From: Thermoplasmata archaeon
GTDB taxonomy: Archaea; Thermoplasmatota; Thermoplasmata; Thermoplasmatales; Thermoplasmataceae
DNA length: 64,000 nt
Direction of reading: 5' to 3'
Assembly: GCA_021797735.1 (NCBI GenBank)
Contig: JAJZZE010000001.1
Coordinates: forward strand, 45,053 to 109,052
The notes under the pieces are model-generated. The model did no database searches. It was not told the origin of the DNA and saw only the letters and a list, made by a program, of their open reading frames with translations. Of the stretch, positions 38,133 through 48,809 are shown piece by piece (the first letter of the stretch is position 1; each line of letters opens with the position of its first letter). The position numbers and the translations under genes were made by a program.

Positions 38133-39062
38133 TTACAAACGTTTGAAATATTCGGGCATTGACATTGTGACAACAAAGTTTGGAACATCAACGATTTCAG
38201 ATATTTTTAAATTGCCGGTAATGCTGCATAATACATATGCCTCATCTTTTTTAAAACCTCTATTCTCTAAAGTTTTTATCATTTCTTTAACAGCTATTTT
38301 TGCGGCATCATAAATATTATTGTTTATACCCATTGTATTTACAAATTTACCGGCTCTATTTTCATTTTCATAACTTATTATTTTCGGGTATTCCGTTTTA
38401 ACGTTTTTAATAACCTCGATTTTAATTTCGGCCTCGCAGGATGTTTCAACCGCTGTTCCTGTTACCTCGCCATCTCCCTGCAGTGCATGTGGGTCTGCAA
38501 ATGATATCAGTGCACCCGGAACATTTACCGGTAAATATAAAATTGAATTCTTTTTTAAATATTTATTATCCATATTGCCCCCGAATTTCTGTGGTGGTAT
38601 CATGGGAAAGTTGCCGGATCCGGGTGCTGTGCCTATTATACCCAGAAATGGCTCTGCATCAAATGAAAAATTTTCAAGGAAGCCTTTTCTTCTGCTTTTT
38701 ATTTTATTATTATTTATTTCCCATATTATTAATTCATCCTGAAATTCCTCAGCAAGCAGGCCAAAATTGTGCAGTATCTGTGACCATCCGAAGTTCCCAA
38801 TATTTATGTCCTTTACCGTTATTTTCAGGGTATCACCAGGATCTGCATTATTAACATATACAGGTCCAATAGCAGCATCCAGCAACGACACATCTATGTT
38901 TTTGACATCCCCATCAGAGAAATTCTCCTTTATCTGGTTTGTTGAGGAATCTGGAATTTTTATCTTAAAGGTTTCATTATCATCTATGTACTCTACTGGC
39001 TTTAAATTTTTACTCCATTCCATCTGTATATTTGACCTGTTGAATCCATCTATAATTTTCAT
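38133..39062 (-). CDS. Acetamidase/formamidase family protein
   Basis: The 309-residue protein matches the FmdA/AmdA family: DAAIGPVYVNNADPGDTL near 62, PPQKFGGNMDNKYL near 175, ADPHALQGDGEVTGTAVE near 206. Such zinc-dependent enzymes hydrolyse short-chain amides to ammonia and the acid. Formamide as substrate would give formate for the formate dehydrogenase and ammonium for GOGAT, but the substrate cannot be read from sequence. It is divergent from the peptidase gene at 39153. Confidence 0.9.
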   Translation of the reverse strand: MKIIDGFNRSNIQMEWSKNLKPVEYIDDNETFKIKIPDSSTNQIKENFSDGDVKNIDVSLLDAAIGPVYVNNADPGDTLKITVKDINIGNFGWSQILHNFGLLAEEFQDELIIWEINNNKIKSRRKGFLENFSFDAEPFLGIIGTAPGSGNFPMIPPQKFGGNMDNKYLKKNSILYLPVNVPGALISFADPHALQGDGEVTGTAVETSCEAEIKIEVIKNVKTEYPKIISYENENRAGKFVNTMGINNNIYDAAKIAVKEMIKTLENRGFKKDEAYVLCSITGNLKISEIVDVPNFVVTMSMPEYFKRL

Positions 39063-39152
39063 TAAATAGCATTTAAAAGTAAAATATAATTTTTTGGTAA
39101 TGCAATATAATTTTATAAATAAAATTTTAATAGTAAAATTATATTATATACA

Positions 39153-40916
39153 ATGAACAGCGAAGAAGTCTATAATGTAAAATATGCCGGTGAAGTTTCT
39201 TTATCTGGCAATTCCCTATTTTTTACATTAAAATACATAAAAAATTCTGAATATCACTCGGCAATATACAGGATAGAAGATAAGAGGATGGTTCAAATAA
39301 CGCATAATGAAAATGAGAGGTCCCCGCAGTTTATAGACAATAAATTATATTATATAAAATACCTAAAGGAAAAAGAAACATTGATGGTTTTGAATAAACT
39401 ATCCGAACCTGAAGAACTTGCATCATTTTATAAAATAAAAACCTATAAAATATACAATGATAATATATTTATAATAGCCACTGAAAAATTCGATGATACC
39501 TTACCATTCGAGGCAGGGCAGATAAAATACAGGTTCAACGGCATGGGATTATTAAGGTCAAAATATTCATTATATAAAATCAATAATAAAATAGAAAAAA
39601 TATATTCCGGTGATTTTGATGTAACAGGAATTGATATAAATAACAATAGAATAATAATAGCAACAACACAGAATAATGATGATTATGGGTTATCTGATTT
39701 ATATGAAATAGATATGGATGGAAAAATAAAGAAAAGAATTACGGACGTATCATATCATATAAATGGCTTCGCGGTATCGGACAGTGGGAAAATTGCATTT
39801 TCAGGCCATAAAGGCAATACTCCATGGGAGATAAACAAAATAATATTCCCGGAAGAAAATGTGGAAATAATGGCAGGCAACGATTCAAACAATTCAGTAA
39901 TAGGTGATTCATTTTTATCATCAAATTACAGGCTCAAATTTGATAATAATGATTTATACTGTTTAGGCCAGGAAAAATCATCATCATTCATATATAAAAT
40001 AAATAAAAAATATGAAGTAGAAAAATTAACTGAGGATAACAGGAATATAATCGATTTTGATTTTAACCACAACCTATGTTACATATATTCAACCATGAAA
40101 TACCCATCAATAATAAAATATAAAGATAATATTTATAATGTCAATGATAGCATAACCGGTATAAAGGCCGAAAAAATAGAGTTAAATGGTGGTGAAGGGT
40201 TTATTATGTTTAACTCAAAGGATTCACCGTCAATACTGTTTATACATGGCGGTCCACAGACAGCATATGGCAGTACATATTTTATCGAATTAAATTATTT
40301 TTATAGCAATGGTTATAATATATTATTCTCAAATCCACCCGGAAGCACAGGTTACGGCGGTGATTATGAAAAAGCATGCGTTGGTGGCTGGGGTGGCTTC
40401 GATCTGGATTTCATAAAAAAGTTTATAGACATAGTTAAGGAAAAGTATGGAATAAATAACAGTATAGGCTTAACCGGTGGGTCATATGGTGGATTCATGG
40501 CAAACTGGATCGTCGGGCATACAGATATGTTTAGGGCTGCAGTTTCTGAAAGGTCCATATCAAATCTATTGAGTATGGTGGGTACAAGTGATATAGGTTT
40601 CTGGTTTAATACCATGCAGTTAAATGTAAACGACCCATATAGCCAGGAAGGCATCAAAACACTGATGGAGTTCTCTCCGATAAGCTATGTTAAGAATGTA
40701 AAAACACCAACACTGTTAATAACGGGTGAGGAGGATTACAGATGTCCTATAGAGCAGGCAGAACAATTCTTTGTTGCATTGAAATTAAATAATGTTGATA
40801 CGGAACTAATCAGGTATATAGGAGATAATCATGAACATGCAAGAGCAGGAATACCTAAAAATATGATAGACCGGTTAAAAAGAAAATTACAGTGGTTTGA
40901 TAAATATTTAAAATGA
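39153..40916 (+). CDS. Acylaminoacyl/prolyl-oligopeptidase family serine peptidase (S9)
   Basis: The 587-residue enzyme has a beta-propeller (about 1-340) and a C-terminal alpha/beta hydrolase domain. Catalytic Ser lies in GGSYGGFMANW (near 448), Asp in TGEEDYRCP and His in DNHEHARAG. HGGPQTAYG is the oxyanion-side motif. No signal peptide is seen, so it acts on imported peptides. It converges with and overlaps by 9 bases an MFS carrier gene. Confidence 0.93.
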   Translation: MNSEEVYNVKYAGEVSLSGNSLFFTLKYIKNSEYHSAIYRIEDKRMVQITHNENERSPQFIDNKLYYIKYLKEKETLMVLNKLSEPEELASFYKIKTYKIYNDNIFIIATEKFDDTLPFEAGQIKYRFNGMGLLRSKYSLYKINNKIEKIYSGDFDVTGIDINNNRIIIATTQNNDDYGLSDLYEIDMDGKIKKRITDVSYHINGFAVSDSGKIAFSGHKGNTPWEINKIIFPEENVEIMAGNDSNNSVIGDSFLSSNYRLKFDNNDLYCLGQEKSSSFIYKINKKYEVEKLTEDNRNIIDFDFNHNLCYIYSTMKYPSIIKYKDNIYNVNDSITGIKAEKIELNGGEGFIMFNSKDSPSILFIHGGPQTAYGSTYFIELNYFYSNGYNILFSNPPGSTGYGGDYEKACVGGWGGFDLDFIKKFIDIVKEKYGINNSIGLTGGSYGGFMANWIVGHTDMFRAAVSERSISNLLSMVGTSDIGFWFNTMQLNVNDPYSQEGIKTLMEFSPISYVKNVKTPTLLITGEEDYRCPIEQAEQFFVALKLNNVDTELIRYIGDNHEHARAGIPKNMIDRLKRKLQWFDKYLK

Positions 40917-42137
40917 TTTTTTCTGTGCCACAGGAGATTTTTTAATTGACCTGTTGTCCTTTATATTAAAGAATGCGGAGGTCAGTAGCAGTAATACCAT
41001 TGGTACTGCTGTTATATATATGGCTATTCTTATATTATATATTGTTGATATTACTCCAAGTGCAAACGGTATTAAAAATGCTATTAAATCCATGATCAGT
41101 ATAAATACTGAATATATTATATTAAGATCCTCTATATCCACACTTGATGCTATATAATAACTTGCTGTTGGGTATATAGACCCATGTGGGAATCCAAGTA
41201 TTAACAGTGATGCTATGAACATTATGATTCCTGCATCTATTCCGAGTAATAAATATCCCACAACGGTTGCGGCAAATGAAACATACATTAGAGCCTCATG
41301 GTTTCTCACCTTTTTGAATGATAATACCAACCTTGTGATAAAGGAAACACCAAAGAACAGTGTCAGTAAATAAAAGAATATATCAGGATTTATTCCGTTG
41401 TATTCTTTTCCAATTATTGAGCCATAGGTTATCAGTAAAATAAATGGAAATGCATATGCAATGTTACCGAACAGGGCAAATAAAACCTTGCCCTGCTTCA
41501 ATGAATACGATGCCTTATTTATTATCTCCCTGAATTTTATTTTATCCTTTTTCTTTACATTCATCTTTATTTTTGTTGATAACGAAAACATAAGTACTGT
41601 TGATGTCAGTGATATGAATAAAAATATTACAAATGCGTATCTTATACCTATTGATGATACTATTACGCCCTCCAGGATAATACCAAATATCAGGCTTAAG
41701 GATAATGATGCGGTATATGCCGCTATATACCTATCTCTCTTATCGGGAGGTGCTATGACATTTGTTATGGTCATTAACAGTGGCTGGATAACGCCCATCG
41801 ATAATCCTGTTACCATTGATAAAATTAAAACCTCATAAATATTACTGGATAATGTATAAAAGAATATTCCCACGGTCAGTATCAGAAGGAATAATGTTAC
41901 AATTCTGGGTGTTTTTTCTATATTTACCCTGCCGTTTATAACAACATTTGAGATCATTGCGCCTATGCCATACAGTGTTGCAGTTAAACCTACAAATAAA
42001 ACATTGGCATTTATAACATATTTTGTAAATACAGGCACAACTGTCATTAACATATTAGTTGATGCCCTCATTGTAAATGTAACGGATAGAAGCATTATTA
42101 AATTTATTAAAAGTAGTTTACCATTCGCATTATTCAT
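40908..42137 (-). CDS. Major facilitator superfamily transporter (paralogue 1)
   Basis: A 409-residue protein with about 12 membrane helices in two halves and a central basic loop (near 190-210). The N-terminal LLSVTFTMRASTNML resembles the same place in the MFS protein at 43396-44577, so the two are paralogues separated by one gene. The substrate is unknown; the overlapping convergent peptidase gene suggests, weakly, peptides or amino acids. Confidence 0.85.
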   Translation of the reverse strand: MNNANGKLLLINLIMLLSVTFTMRASTNMLMTVVPVFTKYVINANVLFVGLTATLYGIGAMISNVVINGRVNIEKTPRIVTLFLLILTVGIFFYTLSSNIYEVLILSMVTGLSMGVIQPLLMTITNVIAPPDKRDRYIAAYTASLSLSLIFGIILEGVIVSSIGIRYAFVIFLFISLTSTVLMFSLSTKIKMNVKKKDKIKFREIINKASYSLKQGKVLFALFGNIAYAFPFILLITYGSIIGKEYNGINPDIFFYLLTLFFGVSFITRLVLSFKKVRNHEALMYVSFAATVVGYLLLGIDAGIIMFIASLLILGFPHGSIYPTASYYIASSVDIEDLNIIYSVFILIMDLIAFLIPFALGVISTIYNIRIAIYITAVPMVLLLLTSAFFNIKDNRSIKKSPVAQKKSF

Positions 42138-42409
42138 TACTAAAGTAATTGCATCGTAATATATAATCTTTTCAAGAGTGAATTAAACAGGTATTATCAA
42201 CCCATTATACATAACTTTTAAAATCAGGTCATATAATTTATATACAGTTATTTCAGTAAATAGGTTGTGTGCATAATTTTGTGTACATATAAACCCCCAT
42301 GTTACAGATAGAATGATAGAATAAAAATATTAGAGATTATTAAGTGTGTATGGAATGCAGTGTATGAAAATATATCACCAGATACTTCGGTGTATGTGCT
42401 ACATAACAT

Positions 42410-43285
42410 TTATTTTTTTATATCGTGCCATCCGCCCTTACTGTTCATTTTAATATTTTTATTTCCCGTATAGCCAGAATAAACCATTTCTTTCAGTAGA
42501 TATGATGGCATATCTTTCTCATTTCCCGTTTCTGAATACAGGTATTCCCCTATATCCTTTACTGTATCAAGTCCAATTGTATCCATTAATTCAAAGGGCC
42601 CCATGGGAAAACCAAAACCGAGCCTGGCCATTTTATCTATATCATCAATGGAAGCAATTCCCTTTTCATACAGCCTTAATGATTCAGAGATCCACGATTG
42701 TACGAAATTTGTTGTGAAAAACCCAGGATAATCCTTAACAATTGCAGGGTCTTTTCCCAGTTTTTTTGATAATTCTATTATTAAATTTACGGTTTCGGCA
42801 GATGTAAAACTTGTTTTTACGAGCTCTATTAATTTCATGATAGGTGCAGGATTAAACCAGTGCATTCCTATTACCCTTGATTTATTTTTTACATTTCTTG
42901 ATATTTCAGAAATCATTATTCCCGATGTGTTGCTTGCGATTATTGTACTGTCATCTGTATTTTTTTCAATATTTTCAAACACCTTCATTTTCAGGCTTAA
43001 AATTTCTGGAACAGCCTCTATTACTAAATCGCATCTGTTTAAAGCTGAATAGTTTGTAGAGGTTTTCAGGTTTTTCATAAAACTATTTTCCTGTTCCTCT
43101 GTAATAACATTCTTTCTGACTAAATTAATAAATCCGTATTTCCCGGAATCTATATTTTTAACAGCATTTTCTAATATCTCCTCACTTATATCTATCATTG
43201 TTGTTTCATAATTATTTCTTATGAATACCTGGGCTATTCCCTGCCCCATTACACCAGAACCTATTATGCCCACTTTACTTATCAT
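42410..43285 (-). CDS. 3-hydroxyacyl-CoA dehydrogenase
   Basis: The 291-residue enzyme has the NAD-binding GSGVMGQGIAQVF at the N-terminus, the catalytic His region GMHWFNPAP near 141 and DYPGFFTTNF near 185, followed by the helical dimerisation domain. Length and lack of fusion match 3-hydroxybutyryl-CoA dehydrogenases. It would act in fatty-acid or 3-hydroxybutyryl-CoA metabolism. It sits alone between two MFS paralogues with no acyl-CoA genes nearby. Confidence 0.93.
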   Translation of the reverse strand: MISKVGIIGSGVMGQGIAQVFIRNNYETTMIDISEEILENAVKNIDSGKYGFINLVRKNVITEEQENSFMKNLKTSTNYSALNRCDLVIEAVPEILSLKMKVFENIEKNTDDSTIIASNTSGIMISEISRNVKNKSRVIGMHWFNPAPIMKLIELVKTSFTSAETVNLIIELSKKLGKDPAIVKDYPGFFTTNFVQSWISESLRLYEKGIASIDDIDKMARLGFGFPMGPFELMDTIGLDTVKDIGEYLYSETGNEKDMPSYLLKEMVYSGYTGNKNIKMNSKGGWHDIKK

Positions 43286-43395
43286 AGTTCTTTATGATTA
43301 ATAATAATAAAAACTTTAGTTTCAGGCATTAATGTGGGATTCACAACTTCAGATATACCTTAATTTTGCTGGTTATTATACATGAAACTAAAAAT

Positions 43396-44577
43396 TCATA
43401 GGTTAATTTCAGGCGTTTTTTTATATTCATATAGCATTATAAAAAATAGAATAATTACAGGTATAGAAAATAATAAAAATGTATCCCTTAAATTACTTAA
43501 ATAAACGGATAAACCTGCCATTGAAGGAACTATTACGGCTATAAACATCATTACTGCATAAAAATATGTATTTGCCACGGATATTTCACTGGAATTAAAT
43601 GACCTTGATAATGCTGTCAGGGATGTTGGAAAAGTAAGCCCGTGAGGTATTCCCAAAATTGATATTACTATAAAATAAAACATTAAACTGTTTGAAAAAT
43701 ATATTAATATTAAACCTGCAATTGTGGTAATTATTGATACGCTTGTTGTTATGTAAAGCCTTTTAACAGGTCTGTATGATAAATACCCCCTTGCCACAAA
43801 TGAAAAGCCAAAAAAGCCGGCAAATAATACCTCTATAAAATAGTACGGTGCATGAAACTCATCATTTGCAAATATTCCGCCAAAGGTTAAAATTAATGCA
43901 AATGGTATATCATAGGATATATTATTAAAAACGGATAGCCTGAATCCATGATTTTTAAAAACATTAATATTTTTATCTTTTTTATTTCTGGAATCTTCGG
44001 GAAATTTTATTTTTAGGCTTAATATTATAGATAAAATACCAAACGGTATAAAAAATAAAAATAACTGGTATAAATTATAATACCGTAAAATATAAGATTC
44101 TATTAGCGGTGCTATTACCAAGCTTGCACTTAATGATAATGTATATAATGTTAACACCCGTTCCCTGTATCTCCTATTTTTTATTACAGAGGCGGAGCTT
44201 ATTATATTGGGCATAACAGCGCCGAAGAAAAACCCTGAAAAAATTACAAGAAACCATATTGTATAATCACTGGAAAAATAGAAGAGTGGTTCTAAAATGG
44301 AATATACAATTATTGATGAAACAAAGAGTTTTTTCCTTTTTTTATAACACACTTTTGAGTTTAAAAAAGCGCTCATAATACCGGCAGAACCAACTATAAC
44401 AGCAGATATTGCACCTATTTCAATGCTATTGAAATTCAGGTAATATTTTGATATTAATGGTACATTTGTCTGTACCAAAATATTCTCTGCCCGCATTGAG
44501 AATGTTACAGACATTAATAATAATGCATATAATAAAATATTTCCATTATCTTCACTTTTTTCTAAAATTTTGGACAT
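43396..44577 (-). CDS. Major facilitator superfamily transporter (paralogue 2)
   Basis: A 393-residue, 12-helix MFS protein. LLMSVTFSMRAENILVQTNV near residue 17 aligns with the paralogue at 40908-42137, and both have a basic central loop. The pair flanks the 3-hydroxyacyl-CoA dehydrogenase gene, suggesting duplication around that locus. Substrate is unknown. Confidence 0.83.
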   Translation of the reverse strand: MSKILEKSEDNGNILLYALLLMSVTFSMRAENILVQTNVPLISKYYLNFNSIEIGAISAVIVGSAGIMSAFLNSKVCYKKRKKLFVSSIIVYSILEPLFYFSSDYTIWFLVIFSGFFFGAVMPNIISSASVIKNRRYRERVLTLYTLSLSASLVIAPLIESYILRYYNLYQLFLFFIPFGILSIILSLKIKFPEDSRNKKDKNINVFKNHGFRLSVFNNISYDIPFALILTFGGIFANDEFHAPYYFIEVLFAGFFGFSFVARGYLSYRPVKRLYITTSVSIITTIAGLILIYFSNSLMFYFIVISILGIPHGLTFPTSLTALSRSFNSSEISVANTYFYAVMMFIAVIVPSMAGLSVYLSNLRDTFLLFSIPVIILFFIMLYEYKKTPEINL

Positions 44578-44617
44578 TTATAGGTAATTAATGCATTATT
44601 AATAAAATTTAATTTTA

Positions 44618-44707
44618 TGCCAGAGATACCACCACTGCAAAGTAAACATACTGGATGAGGTAGGAAACAATACTTTAGCTAATATAGAAAATTGGGGATT
44701 ACGATAA
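44618..44707 (+). pseudogene. Short coding relic
   Basis: A 29-codon plus-strand frame ending in TAA reads CQRYHHCKVNILDE followed by GNNTLANIENWGLR. The Cys/His spacing and normal amino-acid mix look like the tail of a real protein, but no start is present. It may be the last trace of a decayed gene; chance cannot be excluded. Confidence 0.25.
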
Positions 44708-44714
44708 ATATTTT

Positions 44715-46313
44715 TTAAGATTTTACTAAGTTATTATCCTTCATTTTATATAAACTGCCATTATAATGGTATTTTAATACAGTTATATTATCCTCATTTA
44801 TATATAATCCATAATTCGCCTTTAAATTCATATTTATAAACTGTTTCATTGAAAATCCATACATTGTTGTAATATTATACCATATAGATGCATTATCGCT
44901 TATTATATATTCACATGTAATATTTGTATAATTGTTATTATTAAATTTACCAAACGTACCCAGTTCATAGGCATTTGTAAAATTTGAAAATGCAGGGTAA
45001 ACATTATTCTGCGTTATCAGTGTTGAATTGTAGTTCAGTTTATGGCTTAATAAAAATATCAATTTTGATGTTTTATTTATATGAAACTCATTTATATTTG
45101 CTTCTATTCCGGGGTTATGGTAATAATTGTCCGGGATTAATGGACTCAATCCTATATCCATTAAAAATATTAACACAATTATTAAGACTAAATATCTGGC
45201 ATATTTATTCAGAAATCTATGCCTTCCATTTTTAGTATTTATAGCATTTAATTTTTTAATGCCGACAACCATTGAAATAAATACCATGGGAGCCATCAAT
45301 GCTGTGTATTCATAGCCGATCTGTACATATGCGCCATAATTAGATGGTACTGCAAATATAATATAGGGTATTACCGGTATTAATGTAATGGGTGATAATA
45401 ATATCATAAATCCCGATGAATATAATGTAATGTATAACAATTCCAGCTTCAGGTTTAAATTTGACAGTACACCATGAATTAAAATTGCTGGATTCAGCAG
45501 TTCATATATGTAACCTGTTAATGATAAACTGTTAAAGCTGCCATTGCTTATTTCATCAGAGGGCAGTATCAGCACATATTTTCCTACCAGTGCATTTCTC
45601 ATAAAGCTTGCAAATAAAAAGTACGACAACAGTATAATGGATAATAAAATAAATACTGAAAATATTCTAAACATTTTTTTATAATTTATATTCCTGTAAT
45701 TTTTTAAAATATCCTTATTATAATATTTCAAAAGCATATTTGAGAACATAAAAAATATAACTATGACTACAAAGAATGAATGTAACGATACAAGAAATAT
45801 TAATGAAATTATCTCCATTAATTTATTATCCTTTAAAAAATAATAAAACGCCAAAAAATAAAAGAAGGGCAGTAATGCCATTAAATGGAAATCAAATGCT
45901 AGTGGTGCATAACCTATGGGTGACAGTTCATACAGTAATACAGGAATTATAAATTCAAATTTTATTCTGTCTGTTTTTACGTATAATCTATAAATTAAAT
46001 ACAGTATATATCCTGAATACGCTATAAAAAATGATTGTATGATTAATAAAATATATGTTTTCGGGAATATATAATATACACCGGCTAATATAAACATAAA
46101 CGGTGAAAAATGGTTGGACAAAAAACTTTCATTTAATAAATTTGTATAAAATAATCTGCCATGTAATGTATTGAATAATACCGATGAATATATACCCAGA
46201 TCATATGCACCTGCATTCAATGAGAAATATCTCAATAACGAATATGTAGAGTACAATATAAAAAACAATGTTACTATTGTTAATACAGCTATTTTTTCTC
46301 TATAGTTCTCCAT
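44715..46313 (-). CDS. DUF2079 polytopic membrane protein
   Basis: The 532-residue protein has about 12 membrane helices and the DUF2079 N-terminal pattern (AGAYDLGIYSSVLFNTLHGR and LSNHFSPFMFILAGVYYIFP), a family related to GT-C glycosyltransferases using lipid-linked sugars. The C-terminal 130 residues form an extracytoplasmic domain with several N-x-S/T sites. I start it at ATG 46313 because a TATATA box is centred about 25 bases upstream; an in-frame ATG 15 codons earlier would place that box inside the gene. Role in surface glycosylation is inferred. Confidence 0.82.
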   Translation of the reverse strand: MENYREKIAVLTIVTLFFILYSTYSLLRYFSLNAGAYDLGIYSSVLFNTLHGRLFYTNLLNESFLSNHFSPFMFILAGVYYIFPKTYILLIIQSFFIAYSGYILYLIYRLYVKTDRIKFEFIIPVLLYELSPIGYAPLAFDFHLMALLPFFYFLAFYYFLKDNKLMEIISLIFLVSLHSFFVVIVIFFMFSNMLLKYYNKDILKNYRNINYKKMFRIFSVFILLSIILLSYFLFASFMRNALVGKYVLILPSDEISNGSFNSLSLTGYIYELLNPAILIHGVLSNLNLKLELLYITLYSSGFMILLSPITLIPVIPYIIFAVPSNYGAYVQIGYEYTALMAPMVFISMVVGIKKLNAINTKNGRHRFLNKYARYLVLIIVLIFLMDIGLSPLIPDNYYHNPGIEANINEFHINKTSKLIFLLSHKLNYNSTLITQNNVYPAFSNFTNAYELGTFGKFNNNNYTNITCEYIISDNASIWYNITTMYGFSMKQFINMNLKANYGLYINEDNITVLKYHYNGSLYKMKDNNLVKS

Positions 46314-46416
46314 TAAAATTATAATTATTAAACGTATATAATTTTTACCATAATACATAAAATTATTTTATAAAAAAAATTCAAAAATAATATATATAAC
46401 TGTATAATTAAATTTA

Positions 46417-47691
46417 ATGGAATTAAATAAACCATTCAATATAAAAAATGGAGAATTATTTATTGATAATTACAGAATTTTAGATATAGTGAGTAAATAC
46501 AATACACCACTAATACTATATTCTGCGGATATAATCAGGGACAATTATGATAATTTATATAAAAATTTTAAGGAATATTATAAAAACTTCTCAATAAAAT
46601 ATGCAGTAAAAGCAAATAGCAATCTCGCAATCCTATCATTGCTGAATAAACTTGGGTCAGGCGTTGATGTTTCAAGCATCGGCGAAATTTATCTGGCAAA
46701 GAGTGCCGGAATTAATTATGATAAAATGTTGTTTTCACCGAATAATATAGATATAAATGAATTTAAATACGCAATAAAAAACAATATTGCAATAAATTTT
46801 GATGACATTAACCAGTTTACAATGCTAAAAAAATTCCCTGATAAAATCTCATTTAGAATAAATCCTGGAATCGGAAAAGGTGAATTTAAGGAGATAACAA
46901 CGGGTGGCAGAAAAAGCAAATTTGGCATAAATGTTGATACTGCAATAGATGCATATAAACTTGCAAAATCTAAGGGAATAAAACATTTTGGAATTCATAT
47001 GATGGCGGGTTCAAATTCCTTAAATAACGAATATTTCATATCAGTGGCCGATAAATTCTTTGACATTGCAGGAATAATTTCCAAAAAAGCGGAAATAACC
47101 TTTGATTTTATTGATATCGGCGGGGGTTTCGGTATACCGTATAGGGAAAATGACAAACCATTGAACATAAATCATATTTCAAAAAATATAATAAAAAATT
47201 TAAAAAGCAAATTAAATGATTATGATCTGGGAAATCCTGAATTAAATATTGAACCGGGGAGATATATTGCTGGCAATTCTGCAATCGCTCTTGGAAAAAT
47301 ATACAATATAAAAAGATATTATGATAATTTTGCTGGAACAGACCTGAATATGGATATATTTTTAAGGATACCCCTGTATAAAGCACACCATAATATAGAA
47401 ATAATCAACAAATTTAATATTGAAAAAAACTTTAAAGCGAATATTGTTGGCAATATATGTGAAAATACAGACAAGCTCGGTTCAAACATATATATTCCAG
47501 AACCCGAAATAAATGATATAATAGCAGTATACAATGCTGGCGCTTATGTTTCTTCTATGGGAAATAATTATAATGGCAGATTAAAACCATTGGAAGTACT
47601 ATATGATAATAACAATTTTTATGTAATAAGAAAAAGGGATAATTTGAAGGATCTGGCTATAAATATGAAAATACCGGATTATTTAAGATAA
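46417..47691 (+). CDS. lysA: Diaminopimelate decarboxylase
   Basis: The 424-residue PLP enzyme of the alanine-racemase-fold decarboxylases makes lysine from meso-diaminopimelate. The PLP Lys is in YAVKANSN (near 64), the phosphate loop in DIGGGFGIPY (near 235) and EPGRYIAGN (near 281), and the second-subunit Cys in GNICENTDKLG (near 348). GAYVSSMGNNYNGRLKP closes the active site. Length is normal. No other lysine genes are adjacent. Confidence 0.92.
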   Translation: MELNKPFNIKNGELFIDNYRILDIVSKYNTPLILYSADIIRDNYDNLYKNFKEYYKNFSIKYAVKANSNLAILSLLNKLGSGVDVSSIGEIYLAKSAGINYDKMLFSPNNIDINEFKYAIKNNIAINFDDINQFTMLKKFPDKISFRINPGIGKGEFKEITTGGRKSKFGINVDTAIDAYKLAKSKGIKHFGIHMMAGSNSLNNEYFISVADKFFDIAGIISKKAEITFDFIDIGGGFGIPYRENDKPLNINHISKNIIKNLKSKLNDYDLGNPELNIEPGRYIAGNSAIALGKIYNIKRYYDNFAGTDLNMDIFLRIPLYKAHHNIEIINKFNIEKNFKANIVGNICENTDKLGSNIYIPEPEINDIIAVYNAGAYVSSMGNNYNGRLKPLEVLYDNNNFYVIRKRDNLKDLAINMKIPDYLR

Positions 47692-47694
47692 TAA

Positions 47695-48576
47695 TTACAG
47701 ATTATCTTTTATTACCCTCAACGCATTGTTGTATAACACATCGTTGAAATGTATGCCAAGTAAATCCTTTAATTTACTTAGCATTGTTATATTTTCAATC
47801 CCATCCGGCGTTTGAGTTATTCCCAGAAAATCTGTGCCAATTGCTACGTATCTCCAGCCGTAACTGTCACCTAAATAGTTTATACTTTCCATTATTCCAT
47901 TGATATCTGGAGTTTTCAATGTATCCCTTATTAACGTTATTCCTATAACCCCATCAGTATCTGTTATAGCCCCTATGGATTCATCATCTATATTTCTTAT
48001 ATGGTTTTTTAATGCCTTAAAGTTTGTATGTGAGTCAATTAAAGGTTTTTTTGATATATTGCATGCATCTATTATTGTATTTTTGCTTGCATGTGCCAGA
48101 TCTACTATAATGTTATTTTTATTGCATAGCTCTATTAATTCTTCCCCATAACCTGTTAATCCATAATCCTTTTTTGAATGGCATGATGCTGCAAATTTTG
48201 TATCGTAATTCCACGTTAATCCAAGATTCCTCAATTTTAACTCCTTTAAAATGTATATATCTTCAGGATTATTTAATAGGTCAGTTCCCTCCATCGAAAT
48301 TAAAAAATTTAAATTATTCTTAATATCATCATATCTTTTTATTATATTTATATTGTAATCTCTGCCCAGGCCATAATAAAACTTGAACTGTTCATATAGC
48401 AATGAAAGTTCCGGTATTGTTTTATCGGTTATATGCACATGCGGGAAAATTACAGAAAATATAACAGATTTATCAAACGTTTTTAATAAATTTATATTTG
48501 ATTGCTTATTTTCATTTATGACATTACTATATAAAGATGAATATGCTATATCCTCATGCAAATCTACAAAATTCAT
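47695..48576 (-). CDS. Membrane-dipeptidase family (M19) dipeptidase
   Basis: The 293-residue protein has M19 features: [10 protein letters not shown] with the first metal pair, SMEGTDLL with the bridging Glu, [20 protein letters not shown] with metal His, DSHTNFKAL, and GTDFLGI near the end. It hydrolyses dipeptides in the cytoplasm; no signal peptide is present. It is shorter than renal dipeptidase (about 370). Its 3' end faces lysA with three bases between. Confidence 0.88.
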   Translation of the reverse strand: MNFVDLHEDIAYSSLYSNVINENKQSNINLLKTFDKSVIFSVIFPHVHITDKTIPELSLLYEQFKFYYGLGRDYNINIIKRYDDIKNNLNFLISMEGTDLLNNPEDIYILKELKLRNLGLTWNYDTKFAASCHSKKDYGLTGYGEELIELCNKNNIIVDLAHASKNTIIDACNISKKPLIDSHTNFKALKNHIRNIDDESIGAITDTDGVIGITLIRDTLKTPDINGIMESINYLGDSYGWRYVAIGTDFLGITQTPDGIENITMLSKLKDLLGIHFNDVLYNNALRVIKDNL

Positions 48577-48809
48577 ACCACATTAGGTTAAGAATATATA
48601 ATAATATTATCGTGGCCTTACATCAATTTTATTTTTTCTGTTCAAATTTAAGGTTCCGTTATGGAATAGGCGATTTATCATTTGCTGTATGCACTACTAT
48701 GGTATAATAAAACCAATGATATAACAAACTTTATTATAAAAGTATGGAATTAAAATCCATATTTTCTATTGGGAAATATTTAATATTCATTTTCATTAAT
48801 GTTTATTAA

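Noticed and set aside
44909..44922. TCACATGTAA, a near match to the TTACATGTAA operator
   Set aside because: It is inside the DUF2079 coding region, has one mismatch and is not near a start codon.
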